Assembly (NCBI RefSeq): GCF_029502005.1
Contig: NZ_JAMQOT010000003.1
Span: 248,001-312,000, forward strand
Source of the DNA: Natrinema salsiterrestre
GTDB taxonomy: Archaea > Halobacteriota > Halobacteria > Halobacteriales > Natrialbaceae
DNA length: 64,000 bases
Direction of reading: 5' to 3'
Under the pieces are notes generated by a model that searched no databases, was not told the DNA's origin, and saw only the letters and a list, made by a program, of their open reading frames with translations. Numbering within the stretch: the first letter of the stretch is position 1; the number at the start of each line of letters is the position of its first letter. Shown in pieces: positions 53,229-62,774 of the stretch. Both the position numbers and the translations under genes were made by a program.

Positions 53229-53593
53229 AGTTCCTCGTACTGAAAGCCGCTGACTGGACTCTCATCGAAACTGTCCGCGGACGCCTAGCCGTCCGGCCCC
53301 GGCGTCTTGCAGCGCGTCGGCCATCCCGCTATGCGCTCGGCGCGACGGCGGTTCCGTCTTCGACGACTCACGACGCCGTGAGTCCCGAACGCACTTGCCC
53401 GCGGGTTTCGCTAGTTACCCATTACACGCCCGGGTGTTAAAAACGCAGTGGGTTAGCGCGCCCGCCGCGGCGTCGCCGCTGCGGCCGATTTAGGGCACCT
53501 CGGCGGTACCGGCCCCGCCCTTTCTGACACCGCAATTCATTTGCCGGTCGCCCCGAAATCCGATGCAATAACTATGATTTCGGAGGGTCCGTC
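53229..53593. other. Divergent intergenic region between rnj and trkA
   Basis: The 365 bases have no supported gene. They contain an 8-base-stem hairpin GACTCACG-ACGC-CGTGAGTC (53365-53384), which would lie in the RNase J leader. They also contain a TATA-like GTTTTTAAC for the minus strand (53436-53444) and the GTG start region of trkA. Confidence 0.45.
53365..53384 (-). promoter_or_regulatory. Hairpin in the putative RNase J leader
   Basis: The perfect 8-base stem has a 4-base loop. It is downstream of the inferred transcript start near 53412. A stem at the 5' end could modulate RNase J access to its own mRNA; this is inference. Confidence 0.4.
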
Positions 53594-54925
53594 GTGTACG
53601 TAATCATCGTCGGGGCAGGCGAGGTCGGTCGCTCGATCGCCGCCAACCTCGAGGAGACCCACAACGTGGCCGTGATCGATCGCGACGCCGAAACCGTCGA
53701 AGAACTCACGTACTCGCTCGACGTGCTCGCGATCTGTGGCGACGGGACCGACCTCGAGACGCTTCGGGAGGCCGGTCTCGAGCAGGCCGGTCTCGTCATC
53801 GCCTGTACCGACAACGACGAGACGAACGCGGTCGTCTGCGGGGCCGCGAAGGCTGCGACCGACGTGTTTACCATCGCACGGGTGCGCCGTCGGACGCTGC
53901 TCGAGACGTGGCAGGGCTCGGAGGGTGCCTTCGGCGTGGACTTTATGGTCTGTACCGACCTGTTGACGGCACAGGCTATTTTCCGTATTTCCGGGTTGCC
54001 GAGCGCCCACGACGTCGATACGTTCGCCGGCGGCCTCATCCGGATGGCGGAGTTCGACATCCCGGCGGACAGCCCGATCGCGGATCGAACGGTCAAAGAG
54101 GCCGACTGTTACGATTCGCTCACGTTCGCGGCGATCTTTCGCGACGACGAAATGGTGGTCACCAGAGGGAACACCGTCATTCGGGCCGGGGACCGAGTCG
54201 TCGTCATCGGGAGCCCGGAGTCGATCAACGACTTCGCCGAGGAGGTCGCCACGACGCCCGACGAAGCCGAAGAGGTCGTTATCGTCGGGGCCAGCGAAAT
54301 CGGGTTCCAGACCGCCCGAGAGTTCGAGGATCACGGCTTCCGGCCGCGGCTGATCGAACGGGATCACGACCGGGCTCGCGAAGTCGCGGAGGACCTTCCC
54401 AATACGATGGTCATGGAGAACGACGCGACGGACGCCGACTTCCTCGCTCGCGAACACGTCGACGAGGCCGACGTCGTGATCGCCGCCCTCGACAGCGACG
54501 AGAAGAACCTGCTCGTCTCCCTGCTCGCCGATCGCCTCGGCGTCGACCGGACCGTCGCCGTCATCGAGACCCCCGAGTACGCCGACCTCTTCGAGACCGT
54601 CGGCGTCGACGTCGCGATCAATCCCCGCGAGGAGACCGCCGAGGAGATCGTCCGCTTTACCCGGGCGGACAACACCGAGAAAGTCGCGATGCTCGAGCAC
54701 GACCTCGCGGAGGTCATCGAGATCGAGGTCGACGAGGACAGCGTTCTCGTCGGACGGGAGATCGCGGCGGCGACGAACGACCTCCCGGAGGGCGTCGTCA
54801 TCGGCGCGATCTCCCGGGGCGGCAAACACATCACGCCGCGTGGATCGACTGTCGTCGAGCCCGGAGATCACGTGATCGTCTTCGTCGATGCGGGCGCCCT
54901 CGACGATGTCCTCAAACTGATCTAG
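53594..54925 (+). CDS. trkA: Trk potassium uptake system NAD-binding protein TrkA (two RCK domains)
   Basis: The 443-residue protein starts with GTG. It has two tandem RCK units: GAGEVGRSIA near 7-16 and VIVGASEIGFQTA near 226-238 mark the Rossmann folds, each followed by a TrkA_C domain (about 138-215 and 360-440). It gates TrkH by binding nucleotides at the cytoplasmic face. The TrkH gene lies 600 bases downstream on the same strand, interrupted by a small opposite-strand gene. Confidence 0.93.
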   Translation: MYVIIVGAGEVGRSIAANLEETHNVAVIDRDAETVEELTYSLDVLAICGDGTDLETLREAGLEQAGLVIACTDNDETNAVVCGAAKAATDVFTIARVRRRTLLETWQGSEGAFGVDFMVCTDLLTAQAIFRISGLPSAHDVDTFAGGLIRMAEFDIPADSPIADRTVKEADCYDSLTFAAIFRDDEMVVTRGNTVIRAGDRVVVIGSPESINDFAEEVATTPDEAEEVVIVGASEIGFQTAREFEDHGFRPRLIERDHDRAREVAEDLPNTMVMENDATDADFLAREHVDEADVVIAALDSDEKNLLVSLLADRLGVDRTVAVIETPEYADLFETVGVDVAINPREETAEEIVRFTRADNTEKVAMLEHDLAEVIEIEVDEDSVLVGREIAAATNDLPEGVVIGAISRGGKHITPRGSTVVEPGDHVIVFVDAGALDDVLKLI

Positions 54926-55054
54926 CGACACTGCGCCTGACGCCCGGTTCCGTTCCGTTGCCGTCCTCGGTCGGTCGGTTCTCCCTTCGCCCGCGAAACA
55001 CGGCTGTTCACTCGGACCGCAGTCGGCCCCGCTCTCCCGGTCGAGTCCCCTGCT

Positions 55055-55306
55055 TTACAATTTCCGTCTCCTGCCCCGTTCCGAGTGACCGCCGTTCGAT
55101 TGCGGTTCGGATCGCTCGAGGATTCTGCCGATCGCCCAGCCGACCCACACGAAGACGATCGCCATGAAGACGGCCATCTCGAGCCGGATGACGGACCCGT
55201 AGCGAACGGCGAGGACGAGACCGATGATAGCCACAGCAGCAGCGACGACGGTGAATACGTCGTAGAACGAACGGGGGTGCCGAACGTTCGGTAGTCGAGC
55301 GACCAT
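55055..55306 (-). CDS. Small two-span membrane protein
   Basis: The 83-residue protein has two hydrophobic stretches (about 18-36 and 43-62) and a charged C-terminus rich in Arg. It lies between trkA and trkH on the opposite strand. No family is recognised. It could be a small inhibitor/regulator of membrane transport by position, but that is speculation. Confidence 0.55.
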   Translation of the reverse strand: MVARLPNVRHPRSFYDVFTVVAAAVAIIGLVLAVRYGSVIRLEMAVFMAIVFVWVGWAIGRILERSEPQSNGGHSERGRRRKL

Positions 55307-55527
55307 GCGGGTTCTACGCGCGGTACGTATATAGATAGCACACCGTCCTCGCGGTTCTGGACACGTGCTCAGCGACGGCGAGGCGACGGACCGACCCCCG
55401 ATGTGAGAGCCACGCCCGACCAGTCACCCCGTCTCCGACGGTGACAGCGTCACGATGGATTAATGAGACCGAACCTAGATGCCGTTACATATCGTGTCCA
55501 GACGAGACTATCAGCCGGTGGTGTGCT

Positions 55528-57060
55528 ATGCGGATCCGTACTGATTGGCGCGCCAGTTTGGCGTTCGTCGGCACCGTTTTGAAGTATCTCTCCGTCCCGC
55601 TCGCGTTTCCGATCGTCGTGGCACTCGTCTATTCGGAGCCGGTCTTCCCCTTCGTCGCGACGATCGCGCTCACGATCGCTCTCGGCTACGGCCTCGAGCG
55701 GCTCAGACCGGAGCCGGACCTGCAGGTCCGGGAGGCGATGTTGTTCGTCGCGATCTCGTGGCTCGCGGTCGCGATCGTCGGCGCAGTGCCATACGTGCTC
55801 GCGGGTTTGGGAACCGAATCGACGCTCGCTCATCCCGTCAACGCCGTGTTCGAGTCGATGTCCGGGTTCACGACGACCGGGGCGACGGTTCTCGGGACGA
55901 TCTCAGTGGAACGTCACTCGCACGCGATCATGATGTGGCGACAGCTCACCCAGTGGCTCGGCGGGATGGGGATCATCGTGTTGATGGTCGCGATCCTTCC
56001 CGAGCTGGCGGTCAGCGGTGCACAGCTCGTCGAGTCGGAAGCGCCGGGACCGCAGTTACAGAAACTCACGCCGCGTATCGCCGAGACGGCGCGCATCCTC
56101 TGGCTCGTCTACTTCGCCTTTACCGTCGTCTTCATCGGAATCCTCTACGGCCTGAATCAGGTGGGTCTGGCCCCCAACATGGGACTTTACAATGCCATTG
56201 CTCACGGATTCACGACGCTCCCGACGGGCGGATTCTCGCCCGAATCGAGGAGTATCGCGGCGTTCTCACCGATCGTTCAATGGACGTTCATCCCGTTCAT
56301 CGTTATCGCCGGAACCAACTTCGCCCTGTTCTGGCACGTCTTCAGCGGCGAGAGACGGTGCTTCGTCCGCAACTCCGAGTTTCGGGCGTACATCGGCGCT
56401 ATCGTTGGGCTGACCGTTTTACTCGCGGGAATCCTCTATGCAGGTGCCGCGCCGGAACTGGGGAAACTCGGCGGCGTAACTGCGGGTGCGTTCGAGAACT
56501 CGCTGCGACAGAGCGCCTTCCAGGTCGTCTCGCTACTGAACTCGACCGGCTACGCGACCAGTGACTTCGTCGAGTGGTCGTCGACGGGCAAAATCGTGCT
56601 CCTCTTCGCGATGCTCGTCGGCGGCTGTGCCGGCTCGACCGGCGGGGGCGTCAAGGTCGTCCGGTGGCTGATCGTGTTCAAGATGCTTCGTCGGGAACTG
56701 TTCACAGCCTCCCACCCGGAGGTCGTCCGTCCGATTCGACTCGGCGGCAACGTCGTCGACGAGGACGCCATTCGCGGCGTGCTCGGCTTCACGTTCATGT
56801 ACCTCTTCGTCTTCGCCCTCGCGACACTGCTCATCGCGCTCGACGCCAACCATCTGATCGAGACGCCGCTCGAGGCCTTCAGCGCGAGCCTCGCGACGAT
56901 CGGGAACATCGGTCCCGGCTTCGGATTCCTCGGCCCCTTCGGCAGTTACACCGACTTCCCGATACCGTCGAAACTCCTGATGATCTTCCTCATGTGGATC
57001 GGCCGGCTGGAGATAATCCCGGTCCTGGTCATGTTCACCGGCGGGTTCTGGACCCGGTAA
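55528..57060 (+). CDS. trkH: Trk potassium uptake protein TrkH
   Basis: The 510-residue K+ transport subunit has about ten membrane segments with four selectivity-loop motifs: SMSGFTTTGATV, TLPTGGFS, LNSTGYATSDF, and IGNIGPGFG. GCAGSTGGGVK lies between the third and fourth repeats. It imports K+ driven by membrane potential, needed to balance the high external salt. The start at 55528 gives a normal length; the earlier open frame is leader. Confidence 0.94.
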   Translation: MRIRTDWRASLAFVGTVLKYLSVPLAFPIVVALVYSEPVFPFVATIALTIALGYGLERLRPEPDLQVREAMLFVAISWLAVAIVGAVPYVLAGLGTESTLAHPVNAVFESMSGFTTTGATVLGTISVERHSHAIMMWRQLTQWLGGMGIIVLMVAILPELAVSGAQLVESEAPGPQLQKLTPRIAETARILWLVYFAFTVVFIGILYGLNQVGLAPNMGLYNAIAHGFTTLPTGGFSPESRSIAAFSPIVQWTFIPFIVIAGTNFALFWHVFSGERRCFVRNSEFRAYIGAIVGLTVLLAGILYAGAAPELGKLGGVTAGAFENSLRQSAFQVVSLLNSTGYATSDFVEWSSTGKIVLLFAMLVGGCAGSTGGGVKVVRWLIVFKMLRRELFTASHPEVVRPIRLGGNVVDEDAIRGVLGFTFMYLFVFALATLLIALDANHLIETPLEAFSASLATIGNIGPGFGFLGPFGSYTDFPIPSKLLMIFLMWIGRLEIIPVLVMFTGGFWTR

Positions 57061-57102
57061 AAAGCGCACTCAGTATTCGCTCTCTCCGTCTTCGCTATTT
57101 TC

Positions 57103-57843
57103 TCAGTCGATCGTCGTCCCCGGATTCTCGCCCTCGAGGAAGGGCTCGAGCGCCTCGAGGCCGAAAATAGCGGCCTCGGCCTCGAGTGCCAGCAGCGTCC
57201 GGACCTTGCCGGCCATCCCGCCGGTGACGTCGGTCGCGTCGCTCGCGCCGAGCACCGCGGCGACGGCGTCGAACTCGTCGATGCGGTCGATCACCGCGTC
57301 CTCCTCGTCTAACACGCCGGGGACCGTCGAGCAGAGGCCGACGCGGTCGGCCTCGAGCGTCCGGGCGAGGTCCGCCACGAGTTCGTCGCCGCTGACGACT
57401 GTCGCGCCCGCGCCGGCGTGAGCGATCACGTCCCCGTGGAGCACCGGCACGAACCCCTCCGCGAGCATCGTTTCGATCTGCCGAGTCGGCAGATCGAGCT
57501 CCCCTTCGTCATCGCGAGCGGCCGCCGAGAAGGGATGGACCGGCAGCGCCTGGACGTCGCGCTCGAGCAGCCGTCCCAGAACGAACTGGTTCAGGGTCTT
57601 CATCGCGCCGTGGATGTCGAGCACCGCGGTCGCGTCGCGCGTCCCCTCGGTCGTGCTGACGCCGTGTTCGCTGGCGTTGTGGTGGCCGAAGCTCCCGCCG
57701 CCGTGGACGACGACGAGGTCCTCGAGCCCGCCGTCGATCGCCGCCGCGATGGCGTCTGCCGCTCGTCCGAGCGCTTCGCCGTCGAGCGTCTCCGGCCGGT
57801 CCTTCTCGGTGACGACGCTGCCGCCGAGTTTCAGGACGATCAT
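57103..57843 (-). CDS. ipk: Isopentenyl phosphate kinase
   Basis: The 246-residue amino-acid-kinase-fold enzyme opens MIVLKLGGSVVTEKD and has VHGGGSFGHHNASEHG near 48-63, where the IPK-specific active-site His is expected. It phosphorylates isopentenyl phosphate to IPP in the archaeal mevalonate pathway. Its start overlaps the end of the mevalonate kinase gene by four bases (ATGA), so it is coupled. Confidence 0.94.
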   Translation of the reverse strand: MIVLKLGGSVVTEKDRPETLDGEALGRAADAIAAAIDGGLEDLVVVHGGGSFGHHNASEHGVSTTEGTRDATAVLDIHGAMKTLNQFVLGRLLERDVQALPVHPFSAAARDDEGELDLPTRQIETMLAEGFVPVLHGDVIAHAGAGATVVSGDELVADLARTLEADRVGLCSTVPGVLDEEDAVIDRIDEFDAVAAVLGASDATDVTGGMAGKVRTLLALEAEAAIFGLEALEPFLEGENPGTTID

Positions 57844-58826
57844 TCGAGTCGCTCCACCCCCGTTTCGGTGAGTTCCGCGCGGAAGGCGTCCTCACAGCCC
57901 GGGGTGAACGAGAGGGCCGTTTCCGTCTCGTCGGTCGGATCGAGGGCGACGATACAGCCGCCGCCGCCGGCTCCGGTGAGCTTCGCGCCGTGGGCGCCCG
58001 CGTCGCGAGCCGCCCAGACCATCGTATCGAGCGATCGCGAGGAGACCCCCAGCGCTGAGAGGAGGCCGTGGTTGAAGTCCATCAGCCGACCGATCTCCTC
58101 GACGTCGCCGTCGGCGAGCGCGTCTTCGCCGTTCCGAACCACGTCCCCGATCGCTTCGACCGTATCGGCCGCGAAGTCGTACTCCTCGCGCAGGCTGCGA
58201 ACCCCGGCGACCAACTGGCCGGTATCCCCCGCCCCGCCGTCGAACCCGATCACGATCGGCAGATCGGGGGCTTCGAGCGATCGACAGTCCTCGCCTTCGA
58301 CCCGGACCGCACCGCCGGTCGCCGAGCAGAACGTATCTGCTCGCGACGCCTGGCCGTCTTGGACCTGCGACTCCGTCCGGTAGGCTCGAGCGGCGAGTTC
58401 CGCTGGCTCGAGGGTGACGCCCAGTTCGCGGGTCGCGGCGTCGATTGCGGCGACGACGACCGCGGCCGAGGAGCCGAGGCCCGCACCGAGGGGAATGTCG
58501 CTCTCGATCGTGACGTCGAAGCCGGCGTCCTCCGCGCCGGTGACCGCGCGGACCTGTTCGATCGCGCCGTCGACGTACTGCGTCGCCGCCGTCACGAGCG
58601 ACTCCGGAACGTCGACGTCGGGTCGACTATCGGCGGTGGCCCCGTACTCCACCGTGAACCCGTTCAGACTGAGATCCTCGGCGTTGACCCGGAGATGCCC
58701 GTCGTCTCGTCGTTCTACCTCGACCCGCGCCCGCCGTTCGATCGCACAGGGAACGGCGGGTTCGCCGTAAACCACCGCGTGCTCCCCGAACAGGTACACC
58801 TTCCCGGGAGCGCTCGAGCGTGTCAT
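57840..58826 (-). CDS. mvk: Mevalonate kinase
   Basis: The 328-residue GHMP kinase has the N-terminal SAPGKVYLFGEHAVVYG (motif 1, residues 5-21), the ATP loop PLGAGLGSSAAV at 112-123, and the C-terminal KLTGAGGGG near 280-290. It phosphorylates mevalonate with ATP at the first dedicated step to isoprenoids. It overlaps ipk by four bases. A homologue partner, phosphomevalonate decarboxylase, is not in this window. Confidence 0.95.
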   Translation of the reverse strand: MTRSSAPGKVYLFGEHAVVYGEPAVPCAIERRARVEVERRDDGHLRVNAEDLSLNGFTVEYGATADSRPDVDVPESLVTAATQYVDGAIEQVRAVTGAEDAGFDVTIESDIPLGAGLGSSAAVVVAAIDAATRELGVTLEPAELAARAYRTESQVQDGQASRADTFCSATGGAVRVEGEDCRSLEAPDLPIVIGFDGGAGDTGQLVAGVRSLREEYDFAADTVEAIGDVVRNGEDALADGDVEEIGRLMDFNHGLLSALGVSSRSLDTMVWAARDAGAHGAKLTGAGGGGCIVALDPTDETETALSFTPGCEDAFRAELTETGVERLE

Positions 58827-58921
58827 GGCGGGGCGTTCGTCCGACGATGGTTAATACCTATCCTTGTTCGTGAACGGGCGATGATTCGCCACTCAATCGC
58901 AGGCCGATCGTATTCTCCGGT

Positions 58922-58928
58922 GTTATAT
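58922..58928 (+). promoter_or_regulatory. TATA box of the PhnDCE-type operon
   Basis: GTTATAT is about 26 bases before the GTG at 58951. It supports GTG as a leaderless start. Confidence 0.55.
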
Positions 58929-58950
58929 CCGGGTAGTAACGACTCCGTCT

Positions 58951-59886
58951 GTGAACCGACGAACGTATCTCGGCGTCCTTACGAGTGGCGTGGCGGTCGG
59001 CGCTGCCGGTTGTCTGGGCGATCTCGACGGAGACGATATCGATAGCGACGAACACCCGATCGGCGCGTGGGCGGACGGAACGATCGAGTTCGGACTGCCA
59101 CCGTTTCAGGACGCGGAAGAACTCGAGCGACAGTACGCAGGAACCTTCGAATGGCTCGCCGACGGGTTCGAGGAAGTCGACTCGGTTGAGGGAACGCCGA
59201 CGACGAGCTACAGTGCGGTCGTCGAGAGCGTCGTGCAGGGGCACACGGAATTAGCCAATCTCTCGCCGGTCATCTACGTTATCGCGCGCGACGAGGGTAT
59301 CCACCCGCTGGCGATAAACTGGTCCCACGGCAGTGAGGCGTACCACTCCTATATCGCCACGCGGGCCGAGACGGACGTCGAAACCCTCGAGGACCTCGAG
59401 GGAGCGACGGTCGCGATGGTCGATCCGCTGAGTTCGAGCGGCGGGCTGTTCCCGCGGTACATGCTCGCCGAAGCCGGGCTCGATGCGGGTGATATCAACA
59501 CCGAGCCGGCCGATTTCGACGTCGAATGGTCGTTCGGCCACGACGCCGCGTTGCAGGCGCTCGAAAACGGTCACGTCGACGCGGCGGCCTACGGCGACTT
59601 CCAGCATCCGGGCGGCGATGAAATCGTCAAAGTCGCCGAGAGCGAGCCGATCCCGTTCGATCCGATCGTCGTCAAACCGGACACCCCCGAGACGGTCCGC
59701 GACCAGTTGAGCGAGCGGCTCATCAAGACCCCCGACGACGCGCTCGAAGACCACCGAGTCGACCGATACGGCCCCGTCGAACCCGGAACCTACGACCCGG
59801 TTCGAGACGTCGCCGAGGAGATGGGCGTCGAGATCGCGGATCTCGAGGAGGACGCGGACGAGGGAGAGGAGAACGAAAGCCAATAA
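58951..59886 (+). CDS. phnD: Phosphate/phosphonate-type ABC transporter substrate-binding lipoprotein
   Basis: The 311-residue lipoprotein starts with GTG. The N-terminal signal ends in AAGC near residue 21. The binding domain has FGLPPFQDAEEL, VQGHTELANLSPVIYV, and DPLSSSGGLFPRYML, typical of the PhnD/PtxB fold. It ends in an acidic tail. It captures a phosphonate, phosphite or similar ligand outside the cell. No phosphonate-breaking enzymes are in this window, so the ligand is not fixed. Confidence 0.88.
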   Translation: MNRRTYLGVLTSGVAVGAAGCLGDLDGDDIDSDEHPIGAWADGTIEFGLPPFQDAEELERQYAGTFEWLADGFEEVDSVEGTPTTSYSAVVESVVQGHTELANLSPVIYVIARDEGIHPLAINWSHGSEAYHSYIATRAETDVETLEDLEGATVAMVDPLSSSGGLFPRYMLAEAGLDAGDINTEPADFDVEWSFGHDAALQALENGHVDAAAYGDFQHPGGDEIVKVAESEPIPFDPIVVKPDTPETVRDQLSERLIKTPDDALEDHRVDRYGPVEPGTYDPVRDVAEEMGVEIADLEEDADEGEENESQ

Positions 59887-59897
59887 GCCAACAACCG

Positions 59898-60599
59898 ATG
59901 CTCAGCGTCGCCTCCCTCGAGAAACGCTACGGAGACGCACCCGCAGTCCGCGGTATCGATTTCGATCTCGAGCCCGGTGACCTAACCGTCTTGATCGGCC
60001 GATCGGGAGCCGGCAAGACGACGCTTCTGCGGTGTCTCGACGGACTCGAGCGACCCGATTCGGGGACAGTTCGACTCGACGGAACGCGACCCGACCCGAC
60101 GGACATCGCGCTCGTCTTCCAGACGGGTGCGCTAATCGACGGCAAGTCCGCACTCGAGACCGTCCTCGACGGCGCACTCGGTCGTGAACCGGTGTGGCGG
60201 GAGCTACTCGGCTGGCACACGGCCGGCGAAAAGCGCGCGGCGATCGAGCGATTGCACGCCGTCGGGTTGGCCGGCGACGCGGCTCGGCGCGTCGGCGATC
60301 TCTCCGGTGGCGAACGCCAGCGCGTCGGGATCGCTCGTGCGCTCCAGCAGGAACCCCGAGCATTGCTCGCCGACGAACCCGTCGCTGCTCTCGATCCCGC
60401 AACGGCTCGATCGGTGCTCGAGCGCCTCGCCGCCGTCGTCTGCGAACGGAATCTCGTCGGACTCGTGAGTCTCCACCAGCCCCGACTCGCCGGTGGCGTC
60501 GCCGATCGGTATCTGGGCCTTTCCGATGGTCGAGTCACGCTCGATGCACCAGCGAGCGACGTCGACGAAGCGCGTATTGCGGCGGTGTACGATGACTGA
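59898..60599 (+). CDS. phnC: Phosphonate-type ABC transporter ATP-binding protein
   Basis: The 233-residue ATPase has Walker A GRSGAGKTT near 34-42, the ABC signature LSGGERQR near 138-145, Walker B LLADEP and an H-loop His. It powers import through PhnE. It begins 11 bases after phnD and overlaps phnE by eight bases. Confidence 0.93.
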   Translation: MLSVASLEKRYGDAPAVRGIDFDLEPGDLTVLIGRSGAGKTTLLRCLDGLERPDSGTVRLDGTRPDPTDIALVFQTGALIDGKSALETVLDGALGREPVWRELLGWHTAGEKRAAIERLHAVGLAGDAARRVGDLSGGERQRVGIARALQQEPRALLADEPVAALDPATARSVLERLAAVVCERNLVGLVSLHQPRLAGGVADRYLGLSDGRVTLDAPASDVDEARIAAVYDD

Positions 60600-61584
60600 T
60601 CCGAGTCACGGCTGCACGGAACCGGACTCGGACGAGCCATCCGGAGACACGAGTGCCGGGGCGATAGCGGCAGAACGGAGCGACGGTGGAGAGACCGAGG
60701 TCCAAGCGGAAACGAACGGCGGAGGAACAGCGGGGGCCTCGGCTACAATCGACACCGAATTCGACCGCATCCGACGGCAGTGGCGACGTCGAATGACGAG
60801 TCGAATCGTCCTCGTCGCCGGGCTCGTTCTGGGTGTCGTCCTGACAGCCCGATGGCTCGGCTTCGATCTCGCCTACCTCTACGCCCACCGGGAGAACTTC
60901 ACGTCGGTCCTGCTCGAGGAGATGCTCGCTCCGACACAGCTCTGGGAGCAACTGCAGGGTGATGCACCGACACTGGTGCCAGCGGCATTCGAAACCCTTG
61001 CCATCGCCACTGTCGGGACTGCGATCGGCTCGCCGCTCGCGCTGTGTTTTGGCGTTCTGGCGGCGAACAACGTCACGCCGCGGCTCGTGTATGGTCCGAT
61101 GCGGCTCCTCCTGGGTGGACTCCGTGCAGTGCCGAGTATGGTGTATGCACTCCTGTTCGTGATTCTCGCGGGGTTAGGGCCCGTTGCCGGGGTTCTGGCG
61201 GTCGCGATGGGAACGATCGGCGATCTCGGACGACTGTTCGCCGACGAGATGGAGGAGATCGACCGCACTCCCGTCGAAGCCGTCGCCTCGAGCGGTGCGG
61301 GTCTCCTCGCGACGACGTCCGCCGCACGTCTCCCGCAGGTCACGACCGCGTACGTGGCTTGGACGCTGTTCTACCTCGAACTCAACGCGCGAAAGAGTTC
61401 GGTCCTCGGAATCGTTGGTGCGGGCGGAATCGGGTATCCGCTTATTATGGCGTTTCGGGCGCGCAACTACACGCGAGTGATGGCGGCCATCGTCATCATT
61501 CTGCTCCTCATCGTGAGCGTCGAAGCCGCGGCGAATCGCCTTCGAACGGCTCTCGATGCGGACCGTCGACCGTCTCGGAGGTGA
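60592..61584 (+). CDS. phnE: Phosphonate-type ABC transporter permease
   Basis: The 330-residue protein has a hydrophilic acidic N-terminal extension of about 60 residues and then six or so membrane spans. The EAA loop is near EEIDRTPVEAVASSGA, contacting the ATPase. It is the membrane channel of the PhnDCE-type importer. The ATG at 60592 overlaps the phnC stop region, so translation is coupled. Confidence 0.9.
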   Translation: MTDPSHGCTEPDSDEPSGDTSAGAIAAERSDGGETEVQAETNGGGTAGASATIDTEFDRIRRQWRRRMTSRIVLVAGLVLGVVLTARWLGFDLAYLYAHRENFTSVLLEEMLAPTQLWEQLQGDAPTLVPAAFETLAIATVGTAIGSPLALCFGVLAANNVTPRLVYGPMRLLLGGLRAVPSMVYALLFVILAGLGPVAGVLAVAMGTIGDLGRLFADEMEEIDRTPVEAVASSGAGLLATTSAARLPQVTTAYVAWTLFYLELNARKSSVLGIVGAGGIGYPLIMAFRARNYTRVMAAIVIILLLIVSVEAAANRLRTALDADRRPSRR

Positions 61585-61657
61585 TATCCGGTCGGACCGT
61601 TCGTCTCGAGGGCCGTCGGTAGTCGGACTTATGCCGCTGCGGTCGGACGTCGATCGT

Positions 61658-62581
61658 ATGTCGCTCGTCCTCCCGAGTGAACTCGTCGTCGATCGGTTCC
61701 TCCCGACCGTGCGGTCGATGCTCGCCACCCGACTCGCCGAGCGCGGCCTCACCCAACAGGAGATCGCCGCCGAACTCGGCGTCACCCAGGCCGCCGTCAG
61801 CAAGTACGTCGGCGGCGAGAGCGGCGGCGACGACCGTTTCCGCGAGGACCCCGAAACCGTCGCCACCGTCGACCGCATCGCCGCCGGACTCGCCGGCGAC
61901 GAGATGGACGGCTACGACGCGCTGGCCGAACTCCTCTCGCTCGTCCGAACGCTCGAGGACCGCGGTCCGATCTGCGAACTCCACGAGGAGGCGATGCCCG
62001 AACTGCGGGGTCTGGGCTGTGACCTCTGCGTTCGCGGACTCGATCCGGACGTGCGTGCCGAACGGGACGTCCTCGCGAACGTCCGCACCGCCGCACGCAC
62101 GCTCGCTTCGATTCCCGGCATGGCGGACTACATCCCGAACGTGGGAACCAACGTCGGCATGTGCCTGCCCGATCCCCGCGACGAGACCGACGTCGCCGCG
62201 ATCCCCGGCCGAATCTACGCCATGGGCGGCCGAATCGAGATCCCGGCGAATCCCGAATTCGGCGCGTCGAAACACGTCGCGACGGCGGTCCTCGCCGCGA
62301 CTGCCGTCGACTCCGAGGTCCACAGCGCGATCAATATCGCCACCGACGACGACCTGCTCGCGGCCGCACGGGCGATCGGTATCGACCCCCTCGAGTTCGA
62401 CGCCGATTACGAGGACCGCGGTGACCACTTGCAGACTCAGTTCGCCGACCGCGGTACGGTCCCGCGCATCGCCTACCACCGCGGCGCGTTCGGGATCGAA
62501 CCCGCGACCTACGTCTTCGGGTCGACAGCGGTCGAGGCCGCCGAACTGATCGGGGACTTGCTCGAGACCGCATCCCAGTAA
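61658..62581 (+). CDS. HTH-ThiN protein (thiamine-phosphate synthase family; ThiR-like regulator)
   Basis: The 307-residue protein has an N-terminal helix-turn-helix (LTQQEIAAELGVTQAAVSKYV near 30-50) and a C-terminal ThiN-like domain (about 120-300) with IPGRIYAMGGRIEIP and EFGASKHVATAVLAA. Archaeal proteins of this plan are thiamine-responsive repressors (ThiR) whose ThiN domain senses thiamine phosphate rather than making it. In active ThiN an Arg precedes a S/A-A-M-N-I motif; here the local sequence is EVHSAINIATDD, so loss of catalysis is likely (tentative). It is 73 bases after phnE, with a possible own promoter (ACTTATGC near 61627). Confidence 0.85.
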   Translation: MSLVLPSELVVDRFLPTVRSMLATRLAERGLTQQEIAAELGVTQAAVSKYVGGESGGDDRFREDPETVATVDRIAAGLAGDEMDGYDALAELLSLVRTLEDRGPICELHEEAMPELRGLGCDLCVRGLDPDVRAERDVLANVRTAARTLASIPGMADYIPNVGTNVGMCLPDPRDETDVAAIPGRIYAMGGRIEIPANPEFGASKHVATAVLAATAVDSEVHSAINIATDDDLLAAARAIGIDPLEFDADYEDRGDHLQTQFADRGTVPRIAYHRGAFGIEPATYVFGSTAVEAAELIGDLLETASQ

Positions 62582-62774
62582 CTGCGCCCTCGAGACGCAC
62601 GGCGTAGGCCACCCCTTCGACGACCCCGCACGGTACTGGTAGCGGTAGCTATCGACGCCGGAACCGATGGGGTGCCCACGCGCTGTCGGATAGTCGGTGT
62701 ATGGCTACACAGCGCAGGCTACCGCGGGATACGTAGCGAGAAAACGAAACAGTATCGCGTCGAATTCGAGCGGA

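Noticed and set aside
51807-54931. Long antisense frames opposite RNase J and TrkA
   Set aside because: Mirror frames of strongly conserved enzymes; the peptides are Val/Asp/Arg-rich without domain features.
58951-61584. Complete phosphonate utilisation operon
   Set aside because: Only transporter genes are present; no C-P lyase, phosphonatase or phosphite dehydrogenase is seen in the window.
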